A DNA stretch of 64,000 bases from Microcoleus vaginatus PCC 9802 (GTDB lineage: Bacteria > Cyanobacteriota > Cyanobacteriia > Cyanobacteriales > Microcoleaceae). Shown one piece after another: positions 26,304 to 34,054 of this stretch. Positions within the stretch are counted from its first letter, which is position 1. The number at the start of each line of letters is the position of its first letter. Position numbers and translations under genes: made by a program. The DNA is taken from NCBI GenBank assembly GCA_022701275.1, contig CP031740.1:879001-943000 (forward strand). Direction: 5' to 3'. The notes beneath the pieces were generated by a model. It made no database searches. It saw nothing but the letters and a program-made list of their open reading frames with translations, and was not told the origin of the DNA.

Positions 26304-26567
26304 CTTATTATCTAATAGCGCGCCCCCGTGAAAACCCCGGATTTGAAAGCCGATCTCAAACACATTTGCAGCGCTACGGCTGTTATTAAGATCTCTAATT
26401 GAGTCCAGGGAATCAAGTGTATCAACTAGGCATTGAAACATCTTAGAGGGCTAGCAATCTCCGCAACGGACTAATCCGAATTGATGCGGCCCAGTTAAAG
26501 GGCCAATCATCGCTCGATGGATGGCGTAATTACAGCACCGCAGAGTAGTTGTACTGAATGTCAAGTC

Positions 26568-26685
26568 GGAAGCATCTCATATTTGTAAAAACACTTTTTC
26601 TGGCTCCTTCCTTCTTCCTCTTTCCTCTTAGCTCCTGGCTCCCTACTCCAATTTCTAGCTTGGCTACTTTCATTGAGATGCTCCC
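26568..26685. mobile_element. MITE-like element with AGCATCTCA ends and 8-bp target duplication
   Basis: This 118-base noncoding element starts GGAAGCATCTCA and ends TGAGATGCTCCC, with 9 perfect inverted bases plus near-matching ends. It is flanked by GTCAAGTC (26560-26567) and GTCAAATC (26686-26693), an 8-base direct repeat with one mismatch. Confidence 0.7.
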
Positions 26686-27345
26686 GTCAAATCGCCCCTA
26701 CACAGGGCATTTAAGAACTACCGTAAGGCTGCTTCTTAATAATTTCTCTAAAGACACTGAGATTCTTTAAAAGGAGATAATCACCATTCATTGCTCGAAC
26801 TCTAACTCGCTCAGCCGTATTTACTCGAACCTCAGTGTCACACCGTGCGCGGTGCCAATTGCGTCTACTCTCAAGAAATCCAAGCCTCATTAAGGCTACT
26901 TATTTTTAATTATTGTTGATTCACTCCATTTTTAGTCTTTGCTTACAGCGGCTGAGTAAGCAAGTGCTAGGCACCCAACCAATCATTTCGAGTAGTAGTC
27001 TTTTTACTAGGTGTCCTAATGCTGAGCTATGCGTTGCATCTGAGTTTCACCACCCATCAAATTCCAGAGTGTTTACTAACCTCCTCTCAAAGATTTACGA
27101 CCATTAAAATCCTCCGAGTCCTTTGCGTAGCAGGGTTTCAAGCTAATGAGTTGTCCACATCCCCTACTATTTTTATGATATGATCTAACAATAGTCTGGA
27201 CTGTTTTTAGTTCGTAGTCTGAAACCCTGGATTTTTCGTTGGTACTGTGATTGCCGCATCGACTGGAAACCCTTATTCTACGGTTGACAATCAAAAACTG
27301 TCCGAAGTATGGCTCTCATCAATCAACTCATAACTAATATCTAAA

Positions 27346-28182
27346 ATGTTCAAGAGAAAACTTTTTTGGCTCATCATTATCGCCACAGCTTTAGTAACTC
27401 TGAATATGACACTCCTTTGGAAACTGGACGATATTGCTCATTTTTGGATGAGTATAGTTTTTTGGTTCGCTGTGGGTTCCCTGCTTTGGGACAACCAGGA
27501 TATTCTCAAACAGAGTGAGATAAAAAGTGACCTATTATCGAGAGTAGCAGGGACGCTATTAATAGCTTTTATTTTATTTAAAAGTGCTGTGGTTTCGAGT
27601 AAATTCGATCCTTTTTTAAGACTTGCACCTTTTTTGTCTGGTTTAGGTTTGAGCCTACTTGCGGTAGGTTTTCAGAACTTAAAACTCTATTGGCGTGAAT
27701 TGGTAATACTATTTTTTCATGGCACCCCCAGTGTCATTACGTTACCTTTAGTGGATTTTATTACCTCGCTTACTGCTAAATTTGCTTATTATTCTTTGTG
27801 GTATGTCGGTTTTGATGTAACACGTGACGGTAATTATGTTGCTTTGCCGACAGGAAGGGTGTTGGTAAATGGGGGTTGTTCGGGTATAGAGGCAATGAAT
27901 TACTTATTAGGTTTAGCTGTAGTTTGTTTGGTAATGTTTCCTACTAAACAAAATAAGGCTTTGGTAATAGGTGTCGCTGTCATTTGTGGTTTTATTATTA
28001 ATGTTTTTCGAGTGGCGGGAATGGCATTGTTAGTTGCATCTAATCGCCTAGATTTGTTTAAATATTGGCATGAGGGTGAAGGTTCTTTAGTCGTGGGAAT
28101 GATTGCGGTGATTTTGTTTGGGATATTTTATCAATTTATGTTGAAACGAGATAGCAAACTTAGTCACAGTTCGGGAAATTAA
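27346..28182 (+). CDS. Cyanoexosortase (exosortase/archaeosortase family)
   Basis: This 278-residue polytopic membrane protein has about eight hydrophobic segments. The catalytic signature of the family is present: Cys178 in VNGGCSGIEAMN, Arg222 in NVFRVAGM and His242 in YWHEGEGS. The conserved cysteine is thought to act as a sortase-like nucleophile. The pattern fits the cyanobacterial type A group. It should process proteins with a PEP-CTERM tail, such as the product at 25537, during export. The two genes are same-strand but 1.1 kb apart with a terminator between, so they are not a tight operon. The ATG has no strong ribosome site. Confidence 0.9.
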   Translation: MFKRKLFWLIIIATALVTLNMTLLWKLDDIAHFWMSIVFWFAVGSLLWDNQDILKQSEIKSDLLSRVAGTLLIAFILFKSAVVSSKFDPFLRLAPFLSGLGLSLLAVGFQNLKLYWRELVILFFHGTPSVITLPLVDFITSLTAKFAYYSLWYVGFDVTRDGNYVALPTGRVLVNGGCSGIEAMNYLLGLAVVCLVMFPTKQNKALVIGVAVICGFIINVFRVAGMALLVASNRLDLFKYWHEGEGSLVVGMIAVILFGIFYQFMLKRDSKLSHSSGN

Positions 28183-28197
28183 TTAATGGAAATTTGA

Positions 28198-28262
28198 GGA
28201 AATATATCGGTTCTTCGATTTCCCCTCCCATAGTCAGGAGTCTCGCTCACTCAAATGTCCGG
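28198..28262 (+). pseudogene. Short 3' remnant of the PQQ-like propeller gene
   Basis: A 26-base block matches 23147-23172 of the intact propeller gene at about 21 of 26 positions, encoding IGSSISPP where the intact gene has IGSSISTP. It lies just before the leader shared with the decayed 2TM copy at 23466, in the same gene order as the intact locus. The short length keeps confidence low. Confidence 0.45.
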
Positions 28263-28351
28263 GTGTTGAAATCCGCCAATGTCACTACCTGTCGTTTAAC
28301 TGCGTCTATATCTATCATAGAAAGGATGTCAGGAATTATAGGAAACCTGTT

Positions 28352-28849
28352 ATGGCCACAAATGAAAGTCAAATAAATCACATTTACGGTTCAGAGGATG
28401 CTCAGGGTATTTTACAGCTTGCGATCGCGCGGCGACAGGATGAAGGGGAATTATCCAGAGTCCAGCTTTTCGAGATTGCAGCGGAATTGGGCATTTCCGA
28501 ACAGGATATTGTAGCGGCGGAACAGCAATGGTTAGCAACTAGAGGAGAATTTCAAGAAAAGCTGGTTTTTAACTCTTACCGTCGCCGCACACTCCATAAA
28601 AATGTGACCAAGTACGGCATTATCAATACTTTTTTAGTTTTGTTTAATCTAGCAGCATCGCACGAGCTTTCTTGGTCGCTTTTCATTTTACTAACTTGGG
28701 GATTGGGATTGTCGCTGAATGCTTGGAATGTTTATCAAACTGAAGGGGAAGATTACGAAAAAGCGTTTCAGCGGTGGCGGTTGAAGAAACAAGTCGGAGA
28801 GTCTATTGGTAGTGCGACGAATAAGTTTATGAAGTGGTTGCAGTCGTGA
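28352..28849 (+). CDS. 2TM-domain protein
   Basis: This 165-residue protein has an N-terminal helical part (EDAQGILQLAIARR, then LFEIAAELGISEQDIVAAEQQW) resembling the regulatory helical domain found before 2TM regions. Two hydrophobic helices follow near residues 90-125 (IINTFLVLFNLAA and WSLFILLTWGLGLSLNAW), with the WNVYQTEGEDYEKAF tail typical of the 2TM family. A cytoplasmic-membrane location is likely, and the function is unknown. A decayed copy lies at 23466-23810. The leader (about 85 bases) is conserved between copies. It ends in a terminator at 28859. Confidence 0.85.
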   Translation: MATNESQINHIYGSEDAQGILQLAIARRQDEGELSRVQLFEIAAELGISEQDIVAAEQQWLATRGEFQEKLVFNSYRRRTLHKNVTKYGIINTFLVLFNLAASHELSWSLFILLTWGLGLSLNAWNVYQTEGEDYEKAFQRWRLKKQVGESIGSATNKFMKWLQS

Positions 28850-28858
28850 TTTTCTATT

Positions 28859-28884
28859 AAGAAAAAAGCGAGCGCTTTTTCTTC
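28859..28884 (+). terminator. Terminator after the 2TM-domain gene
   Basis: AAGAAAAAAGCG and CGCTTTTTCTT form an A/T-rich stem just past the stop codon. A remnant of it (AAAAGCGCTTTTT) remains at the duplication junction near 23813. Confidence 0.65.
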
Positions 28885-29038
28885 TAATCAACTACCGCTA
28901 ATACAAATAACTAGCAAACTCTAACAATTAGGGCGGAGAGAAATCGGACAAATGATTAATAACTGCTGTATTTTTCTCCGATATTTAAATTAACTCCTAT
29001 ATTCTTAGCCACCATTCTCTCGCCATTTTTCTATCTCA

Positions 29039-30121
29039 TTAGTTGGTACTTTTGGCAATTATTTCCAAAATCCTGACAACAAAATTGTGAGGGAGTAGCT
29101 GATCAAAAGCAGCGCGAGATTTCCGGCAGACCTCAGCAAAATCGTCATCCGAAAGTTGATCGTGAAAAGCTTGGACATAATCTCCAATCCGATGCACTTC
29201 CGAAAAAGGAACGATAACGCAAAAATCTTCCCATTTCATCCCTCTCAACTCCGGTAACGATTTATTGGTATCAATGAAAACCGGAATTCTCCCTGCTGAC
29301 ATCACCTCCCCGAGATGGTAACAGCCATTATCGTCTCCCCTCATCGCCAAGATATAAGCATTCTTCTCGATATTTTCGATATACTCGGCTCTTTGGCGGT
29401 TTCTTTCTGCCAATGGAAGACTAAAAAAATCTCCCTTTCTCTCAATCAAAGATGTTTGTAGATTTTCCGCTTTTCGCACTTCATTAATTATTTTTTTTCT
29501 GACTAATCGTGCAATCAACCTTCGCAATCCCAAATTCAAATTACGATTAAGAAAAAGGTTGCATGCCATCCAGTTAACCATAGAATCAGAAAATTTAATA
29601 TAACGTAATATCAGCGAATTTAGTCGGGATGGATATTCAACATTTCCCACAAAACCGACAGTAGGAATTGATGGTTTTGGTATATTTACCTTCTCTCCCA
29701 GGTCATAAATCCATGGGGGAGCGGGTATTGATTTTTCTTTTTTATCACGGTAAGTTGCCGATGCAAACAATATTTCTCCTTGATAAGGCTGGCACTCCAA
29801 ACAGTTTAAAAAGGTGACGAGGGTCCGTTTTGAGCCTAATACTTGGCGCCGAAATTTATGTAATTGACGTTCCTTCTTAAGGCCATAATAACTTGAAATA
29901 TAATTTGGAGTTACCACAATCTTGCCTGCGTCTGCCAAGTTGGTAAATCGGTGAATTTTGACTAGATCCGGCAATTTATCCCTGAGCAAATTCCAAAACT
30001 GTAACTCTGGATGAGTGTCCGGCGGGCTGAGGTGCATTAGCAGTGGGGCTGGGCGTACACCAGGAAGTAGTAAATATTCATTGATCCATATTTCCAGAGG
30101 TTTGTTAACTTGGCTACTCAT
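29039..30121 (-). CDS. Exostosin-family glycosyltransferase-like protein
   Basis: The 360-residue product has the C-terminal exostosin (GT47-like) signature: RQRAEYIENIEKNAYILAMRG followed by GEVMSAGRIPVFIDT and LPELRGM. In this motif the Glu-x-Met-x-x-Gly-Arg-x-Pro-Val core contacts the nucleotide sugar. The N-terminal half is divergent but contains IPTVGFVGNV, a typical strand before the second Rossmann domain. A cytoplasmic glycosyltransferase acting on a surface glycan is the likely role. It is a single-gene unit, convergent with the 2TM gene, and not close to the sulfated-glycan locus. Confidence 0.8.
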   Translation of the reverse strand: MSSQVNKPLEIWINEYLLLPGVRPAPLLMHLSPPDTHPELQFWNLLRDKLPDLVKIHRFTNLADAGKIVVTPNYISSYYGLKKERQLHKFRRQVLGSKRTLVTFLNCLECQPYQGEILFASATYRDKKEKSIPAPPWIYDLGEKVNIPKPSIPTVGFVGNVEYPSRLNSLILRYIKFSDSMVNWMACNLFLNRNLNLGLRRLIARLVRKKIINEVRKAENLQTSLIERKGDFFSLPLAERNRQRAEYIENIEKNAYILAMRGDDNGCYHLGEVMSAGRIPVFIDTNKSLPELRGMKWEDFCVIVPFSEVHRIGDYVQAFHDQLSDDDFAEVCRKSRAAFDQLLPHNFVVRILEIIAKSTN

Positions 30122-30242
30122 TTTATTTTTTGTGAATAAAGTTTTTGTTTACTTTCAACTAAAATCTTGACAGGCGGGGGACTCTCCCTGTCGCAAATAA
30201 TTTTAACCTAGGCAATCAAAATTTTAAGGGCAGGAGGTAGCG

Positions 30243-30263
30243 AGACGCTAATTTAGAGCGTCT
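30243..30263 (-). terminator. AGACGCT hairpin after the CHAD gene
   Basis: AGACGCT (30243-30249) and AGCGTCT (30257-30263) flank a 7-base loop, about 80 bases beyond the CHAD stop. The adjacent 25 bases match 18812-18835, so this is also a dispersed repeat. Confidence 0.45.
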
Positions 30264-30342
30264 TAACGTTTTAATTAGAACGAGCTACTTCTCTGTTGCT
30301 TGCAGTTGCGCCCAAGTTTAACTGCAAACCCACTAAAATTAA

Positions 30343-31344
30343 TTACTGCGAGGAATCTTCCCTGGCAGCATCTTCAACCACAGGATGAATTAAAGCAGAT
30401 CGAAAACCTTGCCGAATTTCCGAACTCAAATACCTGCGCTGCAAAATCTGCCATTTTTGCCAAGCTGCATAGCGATTTTCTGCCAACAAACCAGCCAACT
30501 TCGGCAACTCTTTTTTCCGATCGCGAGCGACAAAATCTGTCAGAAACTCGCCTAAAACTTCACTGTCTTGAATATCGCCCAAACATTCCTGAATAGCTTT
30601 CACATCTTCGACATAAACTTCGTAAGTCTCGCTGTAAAAATCCCCAAACAGATTCATCAAATAGCGAACTCGCTTAGCTTGCTTCCGCAAATCGTGCAGA
30701 ATAGTTCCCTCGGCTGCTAACTTCTCTTCGACAGCCTCAGCATTCAAATCATCAGCAACTTTAACTTGGCCATCCTCATATTCTGTGCCCAACAGCCAAG
30801 CCGGATGCAGGAAAAACTCACTGACTTGAGGTAACAGTAAATCTGGCAAAACCTCAGTAATTGGCAAATGTTCGATCGCCTGAAACTTCGGTTTTTCCAG
30901 CCAATCCTCGATCGACTGCTTCAGCGATTCGTAGCTTTTGTGCTCTAAAATCGCCCTCACCCCTTTCAAAGCTCGGTGGCGCTGTTTGAGCAAATTCAAC
31001 AAAGCCTTATCCAAAACTTCCTGTTCGTCAGCCGGCAAATTCGGGTAATAGCGGTTTTGGAGACTTTCGAGCATCACATCCAAATCCCTGAGCGTTCCCA
31101 GAACCCGCCCCACCTTACCAATTTTGCCTTCAGAAGCCTCTTTTGGCAAGTCTAAAACCGGAGCAAAACCAGTCACAGCTGATCGCAAACGTCTCAATCC
31201 CACGCGCATTTGATGAAGTTCTTCCGCGTCTTTGTCTTTGATAACTTCAGCCTCGTGCGCTACACTTTTGCGGAAATATTTCTCAATCGCCCCAGATGCA
31301 GCGTCTCCGAGAGTCTTAACTTTTGCTGATGTTTTTACGTTCAT
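30343..31344 (-). CDS. CHAD-domain protein
   Basis: The 333-residue, mostly helical protein carries the CHAD signature with conserved histidines and basic residues: LHQMRVGLRRLRSAV near residue 40, LRDLDVMLESL, and LHDLRKQAKRVRYLMNLF. CHAD domains bind polyphosphate through these basic residues, and many are found at polyphosphate granules. No CYTH/triphosphatase partner is fused or adjacent, so a binding rather than catalytic role is likely. The frame extends 41 codons to an ATG at 31467. I prefer the ATG at 31344 because conserved CHAD sequence starts shortly after it and the extra residues are uncharacteristic. Confidence 0.9.
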   Translation of the reverse strand: MNVKTSAKVKTLGDAASGAIEKYFRKSVAHEAEVIKDKDAEELHQMRVGLRRLRSAVTGFAPVLDLPKEASEGKIGKVGRVLGTLRDLDVMLESLQNRYYPNLPADEQEVLDKALLNLLKQRHRALKGVRAILEHKSYESLKQSIEDWLEKPKFQAIEHLPITEVLPDLLLPQVSEFFLHPAWLLGTEYEDGQVKVADDLNAEAVEEKLAAEGTILHDLRKQAKRVRYLMNLFGDFYSETYEVYVEDVKAIQECLGDIQDSEVLGEFLTDFVARDRKKELPKLAGLLAENRYAAWQKWQILQRRYLSSEIRQGFRSALIHPVVEDAAREDSSQ

Positions 31345-31732
31345 GGCAGGTGTAGATTCCCGATCCCCGATCGACTTTAATTTGGATTTCAAGGCTTTGC
31401 TAGTAAAGGGTTTATATCCTAGCACACCACCCCTATTTATGACCCGCTTCCATACATAAATCTTCATATAAGGTGCTTAACAATTTATACGAAGTCAGCA
31501 TTTAGCAATCTAAAATCTTCAATCTAAAATCTTCAATCTTCAATCTAAAATAAAATTACCCTCCCTCGCCCTTGAGCTAATAAAAATCGGATTTCTGGCG
31601 CGCTTTCCCAAATAGGTTAAGATCGCTGCAAACCGATATTTATTCGCCAAAGGGTGAGAGAGGGTGCGATCGGGAGGACAAGTTTTAAATTAAATCAAAC
31701 CCGCCCAGGTTGCCCGACTTCAAAGAGGCAGT
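31345..31732. other. Intergenic region between CHAD gene and petJ
   Basis: About 390 bases with an AATCTAAAATCTTC tandem tract at 31507-31550 and no supported gene. A minus-strand N-terminal extension of the CHAD frame occupies 31345-31467. Confidence 0.5.
31507..31550. repeat. AATCTAAAATCTTC tandem repeat
   Basis: Three to four imperfect copies of a 7/14-base unit related to the GATTTTA heptamer family on the opposite strand. Confidence 0.7.
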
Positions 31733-32071
31733 TTAGCCTTTCCAGTCTTTCTCAGATTGCGAGAGCACGTAGGTTGCTACATCCTCAATTTGTTGGGGCT
31801 TCAACTTGGCGCCGAAAGCAGGCATAGCATTTTTGCCCTTAGCTACCTGAGTGGTAATAGCTTCGAGAGAATTCATACCGTACTTCTCAAGAGCTTCCTT
31901 TTTCAAGGTTTTCATGGCCATAACCACGTTGCCGCCACCGATGTGACAAGCAGCACAGTTCGAGCTAAAGATTTTAGCTCCGTTAGCGGCATCTCCTGCC
32001 AAAGCAGGGCGGCCAAAGCCGACGGTAAAAATTGCGAACGCTAATAGGGCGATCGATAAGAGTCTTTTCAA
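31733..32071 (-). CDS. petJ: Cytochrome c6
   Basis: The 112-residue precursor has a signal peptide ending at ALA (residues 23-25). The mature lumenal protein has heme-binding CAACH at 39-43 and the axial methionine in NAMPAFG. It carries electrons from cytochrome b6f to photosystem I in the thylakoid lumen, and can replace plastocyanin or feed respiratory oxidase. Length and motif spacing are standard. It is the last gene of a same-strand cytochrome cluster with psbV2 and psbV upstream, but the 125-base gap suggests its own promoter. Copper regulation is usual for the gene, though no site was identified here. Confidence 0.97.
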   Translation of the reverse strand: MKRLLSIALLAFAIFTVGFGRPALAGDAANGAKIFSSNCAACHIGGGNVVMAMKTLKKEALEKYGMNSLEAITTQVAKGKNAMPAFGAKLKPQQIEDVATYVLSQSEKDWKG

Positions 32072-32196
32072 CGCAGTTCTCCTCTAATGGACACGCAAAG
32101 GGTGATTCTTTAGATATTTTACCTGTTAAAACAGGCGCGATCGCGCATTCGTATCGCCTTCTTCCGAGTAATTTACCACTTTTTGGCAGTGGCAGT

Positions 32197-32697
32197 TCAA
32201 CTCTCAAAATTCTCCACGCCCCAGCCCGGAGCTTTCTGAGCAGCCCGGATCACAAAAGCCGCTAAATTTTCAATCTCAGCCTGTGGCATCCAGCTTTCCG
32301 GCACTTGGCGGCACCAAAAAGTCTCCTCAGTACCGTCATAAGTCATCGGTTCTCTCAGATACGCCACCAGACTATTGATGTTGTTGCGGGGAGGCGTTGC
32401 CCCTTTGAGGTCAGCCAAAGACAGAGATATCATCGGATCGGGCAAATTAGCTCCTCCGACGTGACAATTAAGGCAACTTTGCTCGAACAATACCTTGCCT
32501 GCAGACAAATCCTGAGCCGAAAACAAGCGAGTATGTCCCTCAGAGTCCAACTCCAGAGCCACAGGTTCGCTGGCTTGTAAATACCTATTCACGTAAGAAT
32601 CGGCAGCAGCCAAAACAGGTTGAGGAGCCAACAGCACGAGCGGCAAAATAATTAACATCCCCAACAGAAAGCAGACAAAAGCACCACGACGCAGCAT
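32197..32697 (-). CDS. psbV2: Cytochrome c550-like protein PsbV2
   Basis: The 166-residue precursor has a signal peptide (cleavage near VLA-AAD) and heme motif CLNCH at 75-79, followed by the PsbV-like PPRNNINSLVAYL and MTYDGTEE. At the position where PsbV has its second heme ligand His, this protein has Cys (Cys129 in TFWCRQ). From memory, PsbV2 of thermophilic cyanobacteria has this His/Cys ligation. It is a lumenal c-type cytochrome related to the photosystem II subunit, with a less defined role. It lies between psbV and petJ, the order known in other cyanobacteria. Confidence 0.93.
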   Translation of the reverse strand: MLRRGAFVCFLLGMLIILPLVLLAPQPVLAAADSYVNRYLQASEPVALELDSEGHTRLFSAQDLSAGKVLFEQSCLNCHVGGANLPDPMISLSLADLKGATPPRNNINSLVAYLREPMTYDGTEETFWCRQVPESWMPQAEIENLAAFVIRAAQKAPGWGVENFES

Positions 32698-32844
32698 GAG
32701 GGACTACAACCTTTTGCGATAATCAATGAGCAGGAGGTAAATTTTAGATTTCAGATTTTAGAGCGAAAAACGACCAGCCAGCAATTTTTGCGGAACCTTA
32801 GCCCTCTCCCAATCCAAAATCCAAAATCTAAAATCTAAAATCGA

Positions 32845-33333
32845 TTAGCGAGCGCCTTTGCCACCAGCCCACTGCTTGGAGACAATTTTCGGCTGCAACA
32901 GAATATGACCGGCAATGGCGTACAAATCGTCATCCGAGAGATTTCTCATCTCAGCGAAAATATCCGCGCTCTTCATACTCGGATGCACTTCGGAAATTTC
33001 CTCAAACCCGTCATAAGTGGTGGGATTTTTCATAAAGTCCACCAGCGACTCAATATTATTCCGGGGCGGGTTGGCCAAAGCCAGAGTTTCCGGGCTCAAA
33101 TTCACGTTCGGGTCAGTTTTTGTCATGCCTGCAGCGTGACATTGAGCGCAAGCCGAATTGAACAGGCGTTTGCCTTGCTGAACTTGTTTGAGGCTCAGCA
33201 CTACCGGAGCACCCTTGTCATTCAAAGTCACAGTGCGAAGTTCAGGACTCAGTTCGACAGCCATCGCACTGCTGACAAATAACTGAAAGCTCAAGAATAC
33301 AGCGGTCAGAGCAATGAAATATCTTTTAAGCAT
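32845..33333 (-). CDS. psbV: Photosystem II cytochrome c550
   Basis: The 162-residue precursor has a Sec signal (residues 1-25, cleavage after SAMA) and a mature domain with heme motif CAQCH at 62-66 and the second axial ligand His117 in SEVHPSM. PPRNNIESLVDFMKNP is the typical PsbV core, and the C-terminus (HILLQPKIVSKQWAGGK) matches the family. It is an extrinsic lumenal subunit that stabilises the oxygen-evolving manganese cluster. It is the first gene of the cytochrome cluster. Short GATTTTA-type repeats separate it from psbV2. Confidence 0.98.
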   Translation of the reverse strand: MLKRYFIALTAVFLSFQLFVSSAMAVELSPELRTVTLNDKGAPVVLSLKQVQQGKRLFNSACAQCHAAGMTKTDPNVNLSPETLALANPPRNNIESLVDFMKNPTTYDGFEEISEVHPSMKSADIFAEMRNLSDDDLYAIAGHILLQPKIVSKQWAGGKGAR

Positions 33334-33478
33334 GGTTCTCCTTAAAAAAATCCGGCAAATTATTGAACGCTAAGAGATCGTACCTGGCAAACAGATGTGT
33401 GTTCAAAATTCCCTGATTCTGCAAAAACTAGCGAAAGTTTGTGCAGTTATACCTTTAAAGGTAGAGGAATTTGGCGAG

Positions 33479-33670
33479 CTAATCTGCAAGAAGTTTTGAG
33501 TCGCGCCTTTTTTCGAGAGTGGACATAATTGCCTTAACATCCTCCAAAGCCAAACGGGTTTGAGGGTGCTTGTAGGCAATTTCCAACTCATCGCACAAGC
33601 GGATCACGTCTTCAACAGGGACGTTGAAGTCCTCTGCTATTTCTGCAATGGACAGGTCTGCAAAACCCAT
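33479..33670 (-). CDS. Small conserved cyanobacterial protein, IF-2 N-domain-like helices
   Basis: The 63-residue product is mostly helical: SIAEIAEDFNVPVEDVIRLC is a small helix-turn-helix-like unit reminiscent of the IF-2 N-terminal subdomain, followed by TRLALEDVKAIMSTL. Similar small proteins occur beside psbV in other cyanobacteria as far as I recall, sometimes labelled as initiation factor-like. It might bind nucleic acid, but no function can be claimed. It lies 145 bases upstream of psbV on the same strand. Confidence 0.75.
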   Translation of the reverse strand: MGFADLSIAEIAEDFNVPVEDVIRLCDELEIAYKHPQTRLALEDVKAIMSTLEKRRDSKLLAD

Positions 33671-34054
33671 AATTTTTAGGTCGCTGACAGGTCAAAATTG
33701 AGTTGACGGCTATTAACTGAAAGCCGGACAATTTTAGAAAGCGCTGTTAGCTTGTTCTGTTAGTTTGTTCTGAGATTTTGTTTGATCTATCGCAAGCTAA
33801 CTAACCGCTAACTGCTACTAGGCATTTTTGCCCAGCCAAACTCCAGGGCCAATCAACTTCCGATCAATATCATCCCACTGCTGCGTCGTTATTACCAATA
33901 GGACTTGCGCGGGCGGGGCTCAAAACCCGGTGTCTGCGTGAACGTCTCGTTACCAAACTCAATATTGTTGGTAGAAGCCGGGTTTTTCGCAATTCCTCAG
34001 CAATTTCCCTCTGTGCCCCGCACTCACCAACAGACCATCATCCGGCGCAGCAGC
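33671..34054. other. Intergenic region between accD and the small gene at 33479
   Basis: This 384-base stretch has GTTAGC-type short repeats (33745-33810), an ACCCGG/CCGGGT pair at 33923-33977 of the CCCGGTTT family, and a minus-strand fragment ending at 33819. The fragment reads as a plausible 27-residue protein end (QQWDDIDRKLIGPGVWLG) but has no start. Confidence 0.45.

Larger units (their letters stand above)
26209..27345. other. Intergenic region between the PEP-CTERM and exosortase genes
   Basis: This 1137-base region holds a terminator at 26275 and a MITE-like element at 26568-26685. Beyond those I see AT-rich sequence without a supported gene. Short ORFs (60-82 codons) have no family resemblance. 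A good AAAAGGAG site at 26769 is not followed by a usable start and long frame. Confidence 0.5.
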
